Positions 57,464 through 64,000 of a stretch of 64,000 bases of DNA are shown here, piece by piece. The translations under genes were made by a program, and so were the position numbers. Where the stretch lies: assembly GCF_900603025.1 (NCBI RefSeq), contig NZ_LR026975.1:310001-374000 (forward strand), given 5' to 3'. This stretch comes from Mycolicibacterium hassiacum DSM 44199. GTDB lineage: Bacteria > Actinomycetota > Actinomycetes > Mycobacteriales > Mycobacteriaceae. Positions within the stretch are counted from its first letter, which is position 1, and each line of letters opens with the position of its first letter. The notes beneath the pieces are model-generated. The model made no database searches and had not been told where the DNA came from. It worked only from the letters and a program-made list of their open reading frames with translations.

Positions 57464-57694
57464 ATGGAGATCAAGATGCCCAAACTCGATGTGACGATGA
57501 CCGAGGGCACGTTCCTCGGCTGGTTGGTGCCCAACGGTGCGACCGTCGAGGAGGGTGAGGACCTCTACACCGTGGGTACGGACAAGGTGTCGGCCGACAT
57601 CCCGTCACCGGCCGCCGGCGTGCTGGAGTACGGTCCGGTGGAGGAGGACGAAACCTACCCGGTGGGAACGGTATTGGGCATCCTGCACACCTAG
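57464..57694 (+). CDS. free-standing lipoyl/biotinyl carrier domain protein
   Basis: 76 residues forming a single lipoyl domain: MEIKMPKLDVTMTEGTFLGW, EEGEDLYTVGTDKVSADIPS, with the modifiable Lys41 in TDKV, then AAGVLEYGPVEEDETYPVGT. TDKV/TDKA favours lipoylation over biotin (which uses MKM). No E2 catalytic domain and no dehydrogenase subunits are nearby. ATG preceded by GAAAGG. The last plus-strand gene of the block; its stop abuts the broken reductase on the other strand. Confidence 0.88.
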   Translation: MEIKMPKLDVTMTEGTFLGWLVPNGATVEEGEDLYTVGTDKVSADIPSPAAGVLEYGPVEEDETYPVGTVLGILHT

Positions 57695-58708
57695 ATGTAG
57701 ACGAACTGCAGGCCGAGGTTCTCGCCGCGCGCCAGCCGGTTCATGGCGGCCGGGGCGGATTCCAGCCCGGCGCTGAACTCCTCGCGGTGCACCAGGGATC
57801 CGTCGAGCACCCACGGGGTGAGCAGGTCGCGCACCTCGGCCATCCGCGGCAGATAGTCTCGCACGATGAACCCGCGCATCGTCGCGCGCTGGTTCACCAG
57901 GTTCATCAGGTTCACCGGTGACTGCCCCGCCGGCGGTCGGGCCCCGTAGTAGGTGGAGACCAGACCGCACAGGGCGATTCGCGCGTTGCGGTTGATCCGC
58001 TCGAGGATCCGATCGAGGACCGGCCCGCCGACGTTCTCGAACACGACGTCGATACCGTCCGGGCACAGCTGATCGAGCCGGGTGCCGACATCGTCGTTGC
58101 GGTAGTCGATGGCGCCGTCGACGCCGCAGGATTCGAGCAGCCATTCGCATTTCTCCGGGCCGCCGGCGATACCGACCACCCGCAGGCCCAACCGCTTTCC
58201 GATCTGGCAGACCAGCGATCCGACGCTGCCGGCGGCGGCGGTGACCACCAGCGTCTCGCCGGCCACCGGTTGGCAGACGTCGGTCAGGCCGCAGTACGCG
58301 GTGAGTCCCTGCAGGCCCAGCGGGCCCAGATAGGTCGACAGGGGGATATCGGGATGCCGGCGCAGCGGCTCCCAGGCGCGGGCGGAGCCCACCCAGAACC
58401 GTTGCCAACCGCCCATACCGGTGACGAAGGTGCCCGACCGGAAGGTCCGGGGCGTTGGACCGATCCACCACGCCCACGGTGATCCCGCGCATCACCTCGC
58501 CGAGCGGTTGAGCCGGCAGGTAACTGTCGTCCGCGTTCATCCACAGCCGCATCGAGGCCGGAACCATCAGGAAGATGTTGCGCACCAGCACTTCGCCGGA
58601 CTTCGGTGCGCGCACCCGGGAGGTGCGGACCTCGAAGTGGTCGCGTTCGACGAGCCCGGTGGGGCGGGCGATCAGGTGCCAGGCGGTGTTCTCCGGGGGC
58701 TGTTCCGG
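57691..58708 (-). pseudogene. zinc-independent MDR NADP-dependent reductase (CurA/PTGR-like), frameshifted
   Basis: The C-terminal 240 residues (57691-58416) are a medium-chain reductase: GMGGWQRFWVGSARAWEPLR-type start, NADP motif AAAGSVGSLVCQIGKRLGLR, GIDVVFENVGG, and a VYI terminus. The N-terminal part (ARPTGLVERDHFEVRTSRVR, LVRNIFLMVPASMRLWMNAD, EVMRGITVGVVDRSNAPD) is in a different frame. The frames meet at about 58444-58447, where one extra base (within GGACCTTCC on the coding strand) explains the shift. The N-terminal frame also lacks a good start codon upstream of GTG 58615. Likely inactive; a sequencing error is the alternative. Confidence 0.75.
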
Positions 58709-58809
58709 GGCGGGATCCGGAGTCGGTGCCGGAGTTGGTGTCGGGTTCTACGGCAGGTTGGACACAGCGGGAACCACCCCCGGTTTCGGTGCGCATGCGG
58801 CAGCACACA

Positions 58810-58829
58810 AATTGGTTGAACAACCAATT
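58810..58829. promoter_or_regulatory. 20-bp palindrome, candidate TetR-type operator
   Basis: Perfect 9-bp arms AATTGGTTG / CAACCAATT separated by AA. It lies about 100 bp upstream of the remaining reductase coding sequence, in a locally AT-rich spot followed by TAATATAGTG. It shares hexamers TGGTTG and CAACCA with the repeat at 52238-52251 at the other end of the accessory block. Confidence 0.58.
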
Positions 58830-58931
58830 AATATAGTGCAGCAGTCCCGGCGGCTCTCGTCTCGGCCGGAACGCACGCCGAACCCGGCCCGCTGCTGGGG
58901 CCCGCTGCTGGGGGCCGCTGCCGGGGGCCGG

Positions 58932-59777
58932 TCAGCCCTTGAGCAGCGCGACGACCTTCTCCTCGAGCGCGACCGGCTCCTCGGTGCGCGGGTCGACGAC
59001 CTCGGTCTTGGGCAGCACCGCGGTCGGGTCGGAGAAGTCCCGGTAGGTCTTGTCGCCGGCCAAAAGATGCAGCAGATAACCGGTCAGCAGCGCCCGCACG
59101 ATGCGCTGGGTGCGGCGGTCCGGGCCCGGCAATCCGACCACGCGGGCCAGGCGGCGGCCCTCGATCAACCCACCCGGCTCGGCCTTGGCGACGGCGCGCA
59201 GCGTCGCGGCGGGCCAGGCCCGGGCCAGCTCAACGGCGTTGGACCGCAACGTCATCGGGTCACCCGGTGCGCTGAGGATCAACCCGGGCACGGTCAGTGT
59301 CGCCGCGGGCTGCTCGGCCTGCGGCTTGGTGACCGACGGGAACAGCGCCACCACCGCCTTCGGCTTGACCGGCAACCCGGCCGCGCAGAACACCGCCGCC
59401 GAGGCGCCGAATCCGTGGCCGAGGACCCCGAGCTTGGCCGGATGCACGCTGATCTGGCCCGGGCCGAGCCGAACGCTGGTGATGATCTCCAGGGCGGTGC
59501 CCAGGTCGAACGCGAAATCGAGCACCGACGGCGCGAACCCGGTCTCGGTGGCCGGCGCGGCGGCGACGATGCCCCAGGAGGCCAGGTGCTCGAGGGTGCC
59601 GTAGTACCGGTCGGCCCCGGCCAGCCAATCGTGTCCGAACGCCACCCCGGGCAGATTGAACCCGGACTCGGGGGTGTAGACCACGCCGGCCAGACCGGCG
59701 AACGCCAGATCGCCGCGCAGCACGCGGTGGGGCCCCCGCCGGGTCAGGGCCGCGAACAGCTTCTTCGTGCTCGCCAC
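58932..59777 (-). CDS. dienelactone hydrolase-like alpha/beta hydrolase (Rv3438-like)
   Basis: 281 residues. It has GVAFGHDWLAGADRYYGTLE near the N-terminus and GVLGHGFGASAAVFCAA, where a nucleophile elbow G-x-S/C-x-G is expected but reads GHGFGAS, so the usual Ser is Gly. ILSAPGDPMT could hold the acid. The protein fits the chlorophyllase/dienelactone hydrolase-like group, possibly without classical triad activity. GTG 59777 gives about the length I recall for Rv3438 (280 aa). It is divergent from glmS. Confidence 0.78.
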   Translation of the reverse strand: MASTKKLFAALTRRGPHRVLRGDLAFAGLAGVVYTPESGFNLPGVAFGHDWLAGADRYYGTLEHLASWGIVAAAPATETGFAPSVLDFAFDLGTALEIITSVRLGPGQISVHPAKLGVLGHGFGASAAVFCAAGLPVKPKAVVALFPSVTKPQAEQPAATLTVPGLILSAPGDPMTLRSNAVELARAWPAATLRAVAKAEPGGLIEGRRLARVVGLPGPDRRTQRIVRALLTGYLLHLLAGDKTYRDFSDPTAVLPKTEVVDPRTEEPVALEEKVVALLKG

Positions 59778-59897
59778 CCGATGACCGTAACACCGGCGGC
59801 GGGGCCGCCATGCGCCGTCGGCGAGGCGTGCCACCGGCGGATTTCTCCCGCGGTGTGAGCCCCGCCTCGGCTTTTCCGGGGGGACGACGCCGTCCAC

Positions 59898-59903
59898 TAG
59901 GCT
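59898..59903 (+). promoter_or_regulatory. TANNNT -10 element, possible leaderless glmS start
   Basis: TAGGCT ends 8 bases before the glmS ATG (59912). Transcription would begin at about the A of the ATG. No clear Shine-Dalgarno sequence is present. Leaderless transcripts of this layout are common in mycobacteria. Confidence 0.42.
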
Positions 59904-59911
59904 GGGTCGCT

Positions 59912-61777
59912 ATGTGCGGAATCGTCGGCTACGTGGGCAAGCGGCCCGCTTGCGACATCGTCGTCGACTCCCTGCGCCGCATGGAGTACCGCGGCTACGA
60001 CTCCTCCGGGATCGCGCTGGTCGACGGTCGTGGCGGGCTCACCGTGCGCCGCCGGGCCGGTCGGCTGGCCAACCTGGAGTCGGCGATCGCCGACACCGAT
60101 CCGGCGCTGCTGTGCGGCAGCACCGGGCTCGGCCACACCCGCTGGGCCACCCACGGCCGCCCCACCGACCGCAACGCCCACCCCCACTGCGACACCACCG
60201 GCAAGTTCGCGATCGTCCACAACGGGATCATCGAGAACTACGCGTCGCTGCGCGCCGAGCTGGAGGCCGCCGGGGTGGACTTCAGCAGCGACACCGACAC
60301 CGAGATCGCCGTGCACCTGGTGGCACGCCAGTATCTGCACGGGGACACCGCCGGCGACTTCCCGGCCTCCGTGCTGGCCGTGCTGCGCCGGCTGGAGGGC
60401 CATTTCACCGTCGTGTTCGCCTACGCCGATGAGCCGGGCACCATCGTCGCCGCCCGCCGCTCCACCCCGCTGGTGCTCGGGGTCGGCGAGGGGGAGATGT
60501 TCGTCAGCTCCGATGTGGCCGCGTTCATCGAGCACACCCGCGACGCGATCGAACTCGGCCAGGACCAGGCCGTCGTGGTCACCGCCGACGGATACCGCAT
60601 CACCGACTTCGACGGCCGGGAGACCACCGACTACCGCGCGTTCCACATCGACTGGGACCTGTCGGCCGCGGAGAAGGGCGGCTACGAGTACTTCATGCTC
60701 AAGGAGATCGCCGAGCAGCCCGCGGCGGTCTCCGACACCCTGCTCGGCCACTTCGTCGACGGCCGCATCGTGCTCGACGAGCAGCGCCTGTCCGACCAGG
60801 AGTTGCGCGAGATCGACAAGGTCTTCATCGTCGCCTGCGGCACCGCCTACCACTCGGGGCTGTTGGCCAAGTACGCCATCGAGCACTGGACCCGCATCCC
60901 GGTCGAGGTCGAGCTGGCCAGCGAGTTCCGCTACCGAGACCCGGTGCTGGACCGCTCCACCCTGGTGATCGCGATCTCCCAGTCCGGCGAGACCGCCGAC
61001 ACCCTGGAGGCGGTGCGGCACGCCAAGACGCAGAAGGCCAAGGTGCTGGCCATCTGCAACACCAACGGCAGCCAGATCCCGCGGGAGTCCGACGCGGTGC
61101 TCTACACCCGCGCCGGGCCGGAGATCGGGGTGGCCGCCACCAAGACCTTCCTGGCCCAGATCGCCGCCAATTATCTGGTCGGTCTGGCGCTGGCGCAGGC
61201 TCGCGGCACCAAGTACCCGGACGAGGTGGCGCGCGAGTACCACCAACTGGAGTCGATGCCCGCGCTGGTGCAGCGGGTGCTGCAGACCACCGAGCCGGTC
61301 GCCGACCTGGCCCGGCGGTTCGCCTCCTCCTCGACGGTGCTGTTCCTGGGCCGCCACGTCGGCTACCCGGTGGCGCTGGAGGGCGCGCTCAAGCTCAAGG
61401 AGCTGGCCTACATGCACGCCGAGGGCTTCGCCGCCGGCGAGCTCAAGCACGGCCCGATCGCGCTGATCGAGGAGGGCCTGCCGGTGATCGTGGTGATGCC
61501 GTCGCCGAAGAACGCCGGGGTGCTGCACGCCAAGCTGCTGAGCAACATCCGCGAGATCCAGGCCCGCGGCGCGATCACCATCGTCATCGCCGAGGAGGGC
61601 GACGAGGCGGTGCGCCCGTACGCCGACCACCTCATCGAGATCCCCGCGGTGTCGACGCTGCTGCAGCCGCTGCTGTCGACGATCCCGCTGCAGGTGTTCG
61701 CCGCCGGCGTCGCCCAGGCGCGGGGCTACGACGTGGACAAGCCGCGCAACCTGGCCAAGTCGGTCACCGTCGAGTAG
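59912..61777 (+). CDS. glmS: glutamine-fructose-6-phosphate aminotransferase (isomerizing) GlmS
   Basis: 621 residues. N-terminal glutaminase with nucleophile Cys2 (MCGIVGYVGKR), GHTRWATHG and the NGIIENY loop; C-terminal two SIS isomerase domains with ISQSGETADTLEAVRHAK, CNTNGS, EIGVAATKTF, and the end KPRNLAKSVTVE. It forms glucosamine-6-phosphate, the first step toward UDP-GlcNAc. The ATG at 59912 is fixed by Cys2. It overlaps the next gene by one base. No glmS ribozyme is seen in the short upstream region. Confidence 0.99.
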   Translation: MCGIVGYVGKRPACDIVVDSLRRMEYRGYDSSGIALVDGRGGLTVRRRAGRLANLESAIADTDPALLCGSTGLGHTRWATHGRPTDRNAHPHCDTTGKFAIVHNGIIENYASLRAELEAAGVDFSSDTDTEIAVHLVARQYLHGDTAGDFPASVLAVLRRLEGHFTVVFAYADEPGTIVAARRSTPLVLGVGEGEMFVSSDVAAFIEHTRDAIELGQDQAVVVTADGYRITDFDGRETTDYRAFHIDWDLSAAEKGGYEYFMLKEIAEQPAAVSDTLLGHFVDGRIVLDEQRLSDQELREIDKVFIVACGTAYHSGLLAKYAIEHWTRIPVEVELASEFRYRDPVLDRSTLVIAISQSGETADTLEAVRHAKTQKAKVLAICNTNGSQIPRESDAVLYTRAGPEIGVAATKTFLAQIAANYLVGLALAQARGTKYPDEVAREYHQLESMPALVQRVLQTTEPVADLARRFASSSTVLFLGRHVGYPVALEGALKLKELAYMHAEGFAAGELKHGPIALIEEGLPVIVVMPSPKNAGVLHAKLLSNIREIQARGAITIVIAEEGDEAVRPYADHLIEIPAVSTLLQPLLSTIPLQVFAAGVAQARGYDVDKPRNLAKSVTVE

Positions 61778-62658
61778 TGCCGCGCCGGGTCGGAGGCTTC
61801 CGCAGCGAGTCCGCCCGGGCCCGTTTTCTCGCCGCCTACCGTCAGGCGCTGGCGCAGCTGCCGCCGATACATGAAAACCACGACGTGGCAACATTGTTCG
61901 GCACGGTACGGGTCTACCGCTTCGCCGGCGGGTGCACCGGCACCCCGGTGCTGTTGCTGCCGGGACGCAACGCGTCCACGCCGATGTGGCGCGACAACGT
62001 CGCGGCGCTGCTCGTACACCGGCCCGTCCTCGGTGTCGACCTGCTCGGCGAGGCGGGGATGTCGGTGCAGCGCAGGCCGATCACCGGCCCCGAGGACGAG
62101 GCGCAGTGGCTCGACGAGGCGCTGGCCGGCCTGGGGGTGGACCGGGTTCATCTGATGGGCGTGTCGATCGGCGGCTGGACGGTCACCAACTACGCGGCAC
62201 GCCGGCCCGGCCGGGCCGCCTCACTGGTGCTGTTGGACCCGGTGCTCACCTTCGCCCCGATCGCCGCGCAGGCGGTGCTGGCCTCGCCGGCGCTGTTCGT
62301 GCCGGGTGTCCCGCAGCGGGTGCGGCGACGGGTGTTGAGCTGGATCGCCGGCGGCGCCGAACAGGTCGGCGCCGAGGCGGAGCTGATCGCCGCCGGCGCA
62401 CGCGATTACGTGGTGCGTAAGGCGATGCCGACCCGGATCACCGACGAGCAGTTGCGCGGCCTGGACATCCCGGTGCTGGCGTTGATCGCCGGACGCAGCG
62501 TGATGCACGACGCGGCCCGTGCCGCCGAGCGGGCCGGAAAACTGTTGCGGCACGGTCGGGTGGAGCTGTGGCCGGACGCGTCACACGCGATCAACGGGGA
62601 GTACGCGGCCGAGATCGCGGCCCGGGCCGGGCGGTTCTGGGCCGAGATCGACCCGTGA
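61777..62658 (+). CDS. alpha/beta hydrolase
   Basis: 293 residues. Fold motifs: VLLLPGRNASTPMWRDNVAA (oxyanion loop), nucleophile serine in LMGVSIGGWTVTNYAAR, and the C-terminal His in WPDASHAINGEY; the acid is probably in ALIAGRSVMHD. Similar to BioH/haloperoxidase-like hydrolases; substrate unknown. GTG start overlaps the glmS stop by one base, so it is translated with glmS. Its 3' end overlaps the convergent ectD by 78 bp if ectD runs to 62581. Confidence 0.85.
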   Translation: MPRRVGGFRSESARARFLAAYRQALAQLPPIHENHDVATLFGTVRVYRFAGGCTGTPVLLLPGRNASTPMWRDNVAALLVHRPVLGVDLLGEAGMSVQRRPITGPEDEAQWLDEALAGLGVDRVHLMGVSIGGWTVTNYAARRPGRAASLVLLDPVLTFAPIAAQAVLASPALFVPGVPQRVRRRVLSWIAGGAEQVGAEAELIAAGARDYVVRKAMPTRITDEQLRGLDIPVLALIAGRSVMHDAARAAERAGKLLRHGRVELWPDASHAINGEYAAEIAARAGRFWAEIDP

Positions 62659-63519
62659 CTCGCGCGCCGCGAGGAACTCCGGCCGCGGTCGCTCGGCCGC
62701 GAACGGGTCGGTGAGCGCGTTCTCCACCGAGTTGAACACCAGGAAGATGTTCGACCGCGGGAACGGCGTGATGTTCGGCGCCGACCCGTGCATCACGTTG
62801 GCGTCGAACCACAGCGCGGTGCCCGCCGGCCCGGTGAACTGGGTGATCCCGCACCGCTCGGCGATCCCGGTGAGCACCTCGCGGCTGGGCACCCCGATGT
62901 CCTGGCGGACCAGCGATCGGGCGTGGTGATTCTCCGGGGTGCGGCCCACACACGGGTAGAACGTGCGGTGCGAACCGGGCATCAGCATCAGCGGCCCGTT
63001 GTGGGAGTGGTTGTCGGTCAATGCGATCGAACACGACACCGCGCGGATAGCCGGCATCCCGTCCTCGGCGTGCCAGGTCTCGAAATCGGAGTGCCAGTAG
63101 AAGCCGGCGCCGGTGAAGCCGGGCATGAAGTTGATCCGCGCCTGGTGGATGTAGACCTCGCTGCCGAGCAGTTGGCGGGCCACCGGCAGCACCGTGTCGA
63201 GCCGGATCACCTGGGCGATCAGGTCGCTCAACAGATGCGGCTGGAACACCGAACGCACGCCCCCGCCGGGTTCGCGGATGACGCGGGGATCGTCGCCGGG
63301 CAACCGGTCGCCGAGCCGCTCGAGTTCGCGGCGCAGCGGGGGCAGCCAGTCGTCCGGCACGGTGGCGGGTCGACTCACGTAGCCCTGCTCGGCGAAGCCG
63401 TGCAGGGCGGCCTGATCCAGCGGGCCGTCGTACGCGGTGCCCCATACCGTCGGTTCGATGCGGGGGATCGGCGGGGCCGGACGGTCGAGCCGGGTGGGGT
63501 AGTTGTCGATCACGGTCAT
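62581..63519 (-). CDS. ectD: ectoine hydroxylase EctD
   Basis: 312 residues, Fe(II)/2-oxoglutarate dioxygenase that converts ectoine to 5-hydroxyectoine. The EctD signature FYWHSDFETWHAEDGMPAIR holds the first iron His and the Asp, and the distal His is in ANVMHGSAPNITPFPRSNIF. ATG 63519 overlaps the ectC stop in ATGA. The C-terminus continues about 25 residues past RPRPEFLAARE, where most relatives end, into sequence antisense to the upstream hydrolase gene; a stop may have been lost. Last gene of an ectBCD operon. Confidence 0.96.
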   Translation of the reverse strand: MTVIDNYPTRLDRPAPPIPRIEPTVWGTAYDGPLDQAALHGFAEQGYVSRPATVPDDWLPPLRRELERLGDRLPGDDPRVIREPGGGVRSVFQPHLLSDLIAQVIRLDTVLPVARQLLGSEVYIHQARINFMPGFTGAGFYWHSDFETWHAEDGMPAIRAVSCSIALTDNHSHNGPLMLMPGSHRTFYPCVGRTPENHHARSLVRQDIGVPSREVLTGIAERCGITQFTGPAGTALWFDANVMHGSAPNITPFPRSNIFLVFNSVENALTDPFAAERPRPEFLAARESRVDLGPEPPGPGRDLGRVLPVDRV

Positions 63520-63908
63520 GCTGCGGGTTGCGGGGGTGGATACGAGCCGGTCTCGTCGTGCACTTCCTGCCCGGTCACCGGGGGGTTGAACACGCAGAAC
63601 ATCCTCAGCTGCTCCGCGCACTCGACCCGGTGCCGCTCATGTCCGTCGAGCAGATACATCGTCCCGGGCGCGAGCCGGTACTGCTCGCCGGTCTCCAGGT
63701 CGGTCAGGGTGCCGGACCCTTCCACGACCCACACCGCTTCGACGTGGTAGCGGTAGTGGAATTCGCAGACCGCGCCGGGCTGGATCGTGGTCTCGTGGAA
63801 CGAGAAGCCGACGCCGTCGTTGGCGAGGATGATCCGCTTGGAGCGCCAGGCCCCACCGGACACATCGCGCTCGGTGCCGGTGATCTCCTCGGTGGTACGG
63901 ACAATCAT
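63516..63908 (-). CDS. ectC: L-ectoine synthase EctC
   Basis: 130 residues, a small cupin that cyclises N-gamma-acetyl-diaminobutyrate to ectoine. It has the EctC start MIVRTTEEITGTERDV, EFHYRYHVEAVWVVEGSGTL with the metal-binding residues, LAPGTMYLLDGHERH, and FNPPVTGQEVHDE. Compatible-solute synthesis for osmotic stress. Its stop overlaps the ectD start in ATGA, and ectB precedes it by 23 bp. Confidence 0.98.
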   Translation of the reverse strand: MIVRTTEEITGTERDVSGGAWRSKRIILANDGVGFSFHETTIQPGAVCEFHYRYHVEAVWVVEGSGTLTDLETGEQYRLAPGTMYLLDGHERHRVECAEQLRMFCVFNPPVTGQEVHDETGSYPPPQPAA

Positions 63909-63931
63909 GGTGTGCTCCCGGGGTTGTCGGT

Positions 63932-64000
63932 TCAGGCGGCCGTCACCGCGACGGCTTCGGCGAGAATGTCCAGGCCCGCGGTCAGTTCGGACTCGGAGAT
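63932..64000 (-). CDS. ectB: diaminobutyrate-2-oxoglutarate transaminase EctB, C-terminal end
   Basis: Only the last 22 codons and the stop are inside the window, reading ISESELTAGLDILAEAVAV then TAA and a TGA stop. This matches the C-terminal helix of EctB, which usually ends in a (D/E)L..GL.IL..AV pattern, and the position upstream of ectC is the standard ectABCD order. EctB makes 2,4-diaminobutyrate from aspartate semialdehyde. The call depends on context as much as on these residues. Confidence 0.8.
   Translation of the reverse strand: MSESELTAGLDILAEAVAVTAA

Noticed and set aside
59897..61894. A 665-codon open frame on the minus strand opposite glmS
   Set aside because: It mirrors a highly conserved gene in GC-rich DNA, has no family motifs, and consists of His/Gly/Asp/Leu-rich shadow sequence.

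Overview
The window is GC-rich chromosomal DNA from an actinomycete, almost certainly a rapidly growing or environmental mycobacterium (Mycolicibacterium-like). Evidence: a complete YrbE/Mce operon beside a double-TetR Mce3R-type repressor; an ESX-4 type VII secretion locus next to rplM-rpsI; tandem cutinases; many GTGA/ATGA start-stop overlaps; and gene orders I recall from M. tuberculosis (rmlC-rmlB-LLM-infA-rpmJ-rpsM-rpsK-rpsD-rpoA-rplQ-truA-cutinases-eccB4-mycP4-eccD4-eccC4-esxU-esxT-rplM-rpsI-glmM and glmS). An ectoine operon at the right edge suits a soil or water lifestyle. Synteny statements come from memory and were not searched.

Region 1 (1-18320) is a lipid-uptake and oxidation block. 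It holds a mel2-like set (FAD oxidoreductase, EphB-like epoxide hydrolase, degenerate RibBA, SDR), a convergent mce3R, a GAF-LuxR regulator divergent from a P450/SnoaL/ferredoxin operon, and then yrbEA-yrbEB-mceABCDEF. The control regions carry several inverted repeats. In M. tuberculosis the mel2 genes and mce3 are distant but both belong to the Mce3R regulon; here they lie together.

Region 2 (18341-25300, minus strand) has dTDP-rhamnose genes rmlC-rmlB, a 30-bp tandem repeat, two tandem F420-type LLM oxidoreductases, and an unusual signalling pair: a receiver/Grx-like/TrxR-like fusion lacking the expected redox cysteines, followed by a cNMP-domain histidine kinase.

Region 3 (25301-34732) is the infA-to-truA translation/transcription operon followed by three secreted cutinases. 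Two almost identical 1074-bp IS481-type elements sit exactly at the stop codons of the first two cutinases. Each has a GCTAGA target duplication that restores the cutinase stop and also supplies the transposase stop.

Region 4 (34760-51182) has an EamA transporter, a CGNR zinc-finger protein, ESX-4, rplM-rpsI with a clear terminator, a secreted protein, glmM, and a helical gene pair resembling Rv3440c/Rv3439c.

Region 5 (51183-58829) appears to be an accessory insertion splitting the Rv3439c-Rv3438 neighbourhood. It has an LLM oxidoreductase, a DUF3298-like secreted protein, two head-to-head truncated genes (carotenoid oxygenase and acyl-CoA dehydrogenase), an intact acyl-CoA dehydrogenase, a [2Fe-2S] ferredoxin, a DUF35 protein with a thiolase, a 3Fe-4S-type ferredoxin, a free-standing lipoyl domain and a frameshifted reductase. 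Region 6 (58932-64000) has an alpha/beta hydrolase, glmS, another hydrolase, and ectD-ectC-ectB' running off the right end.
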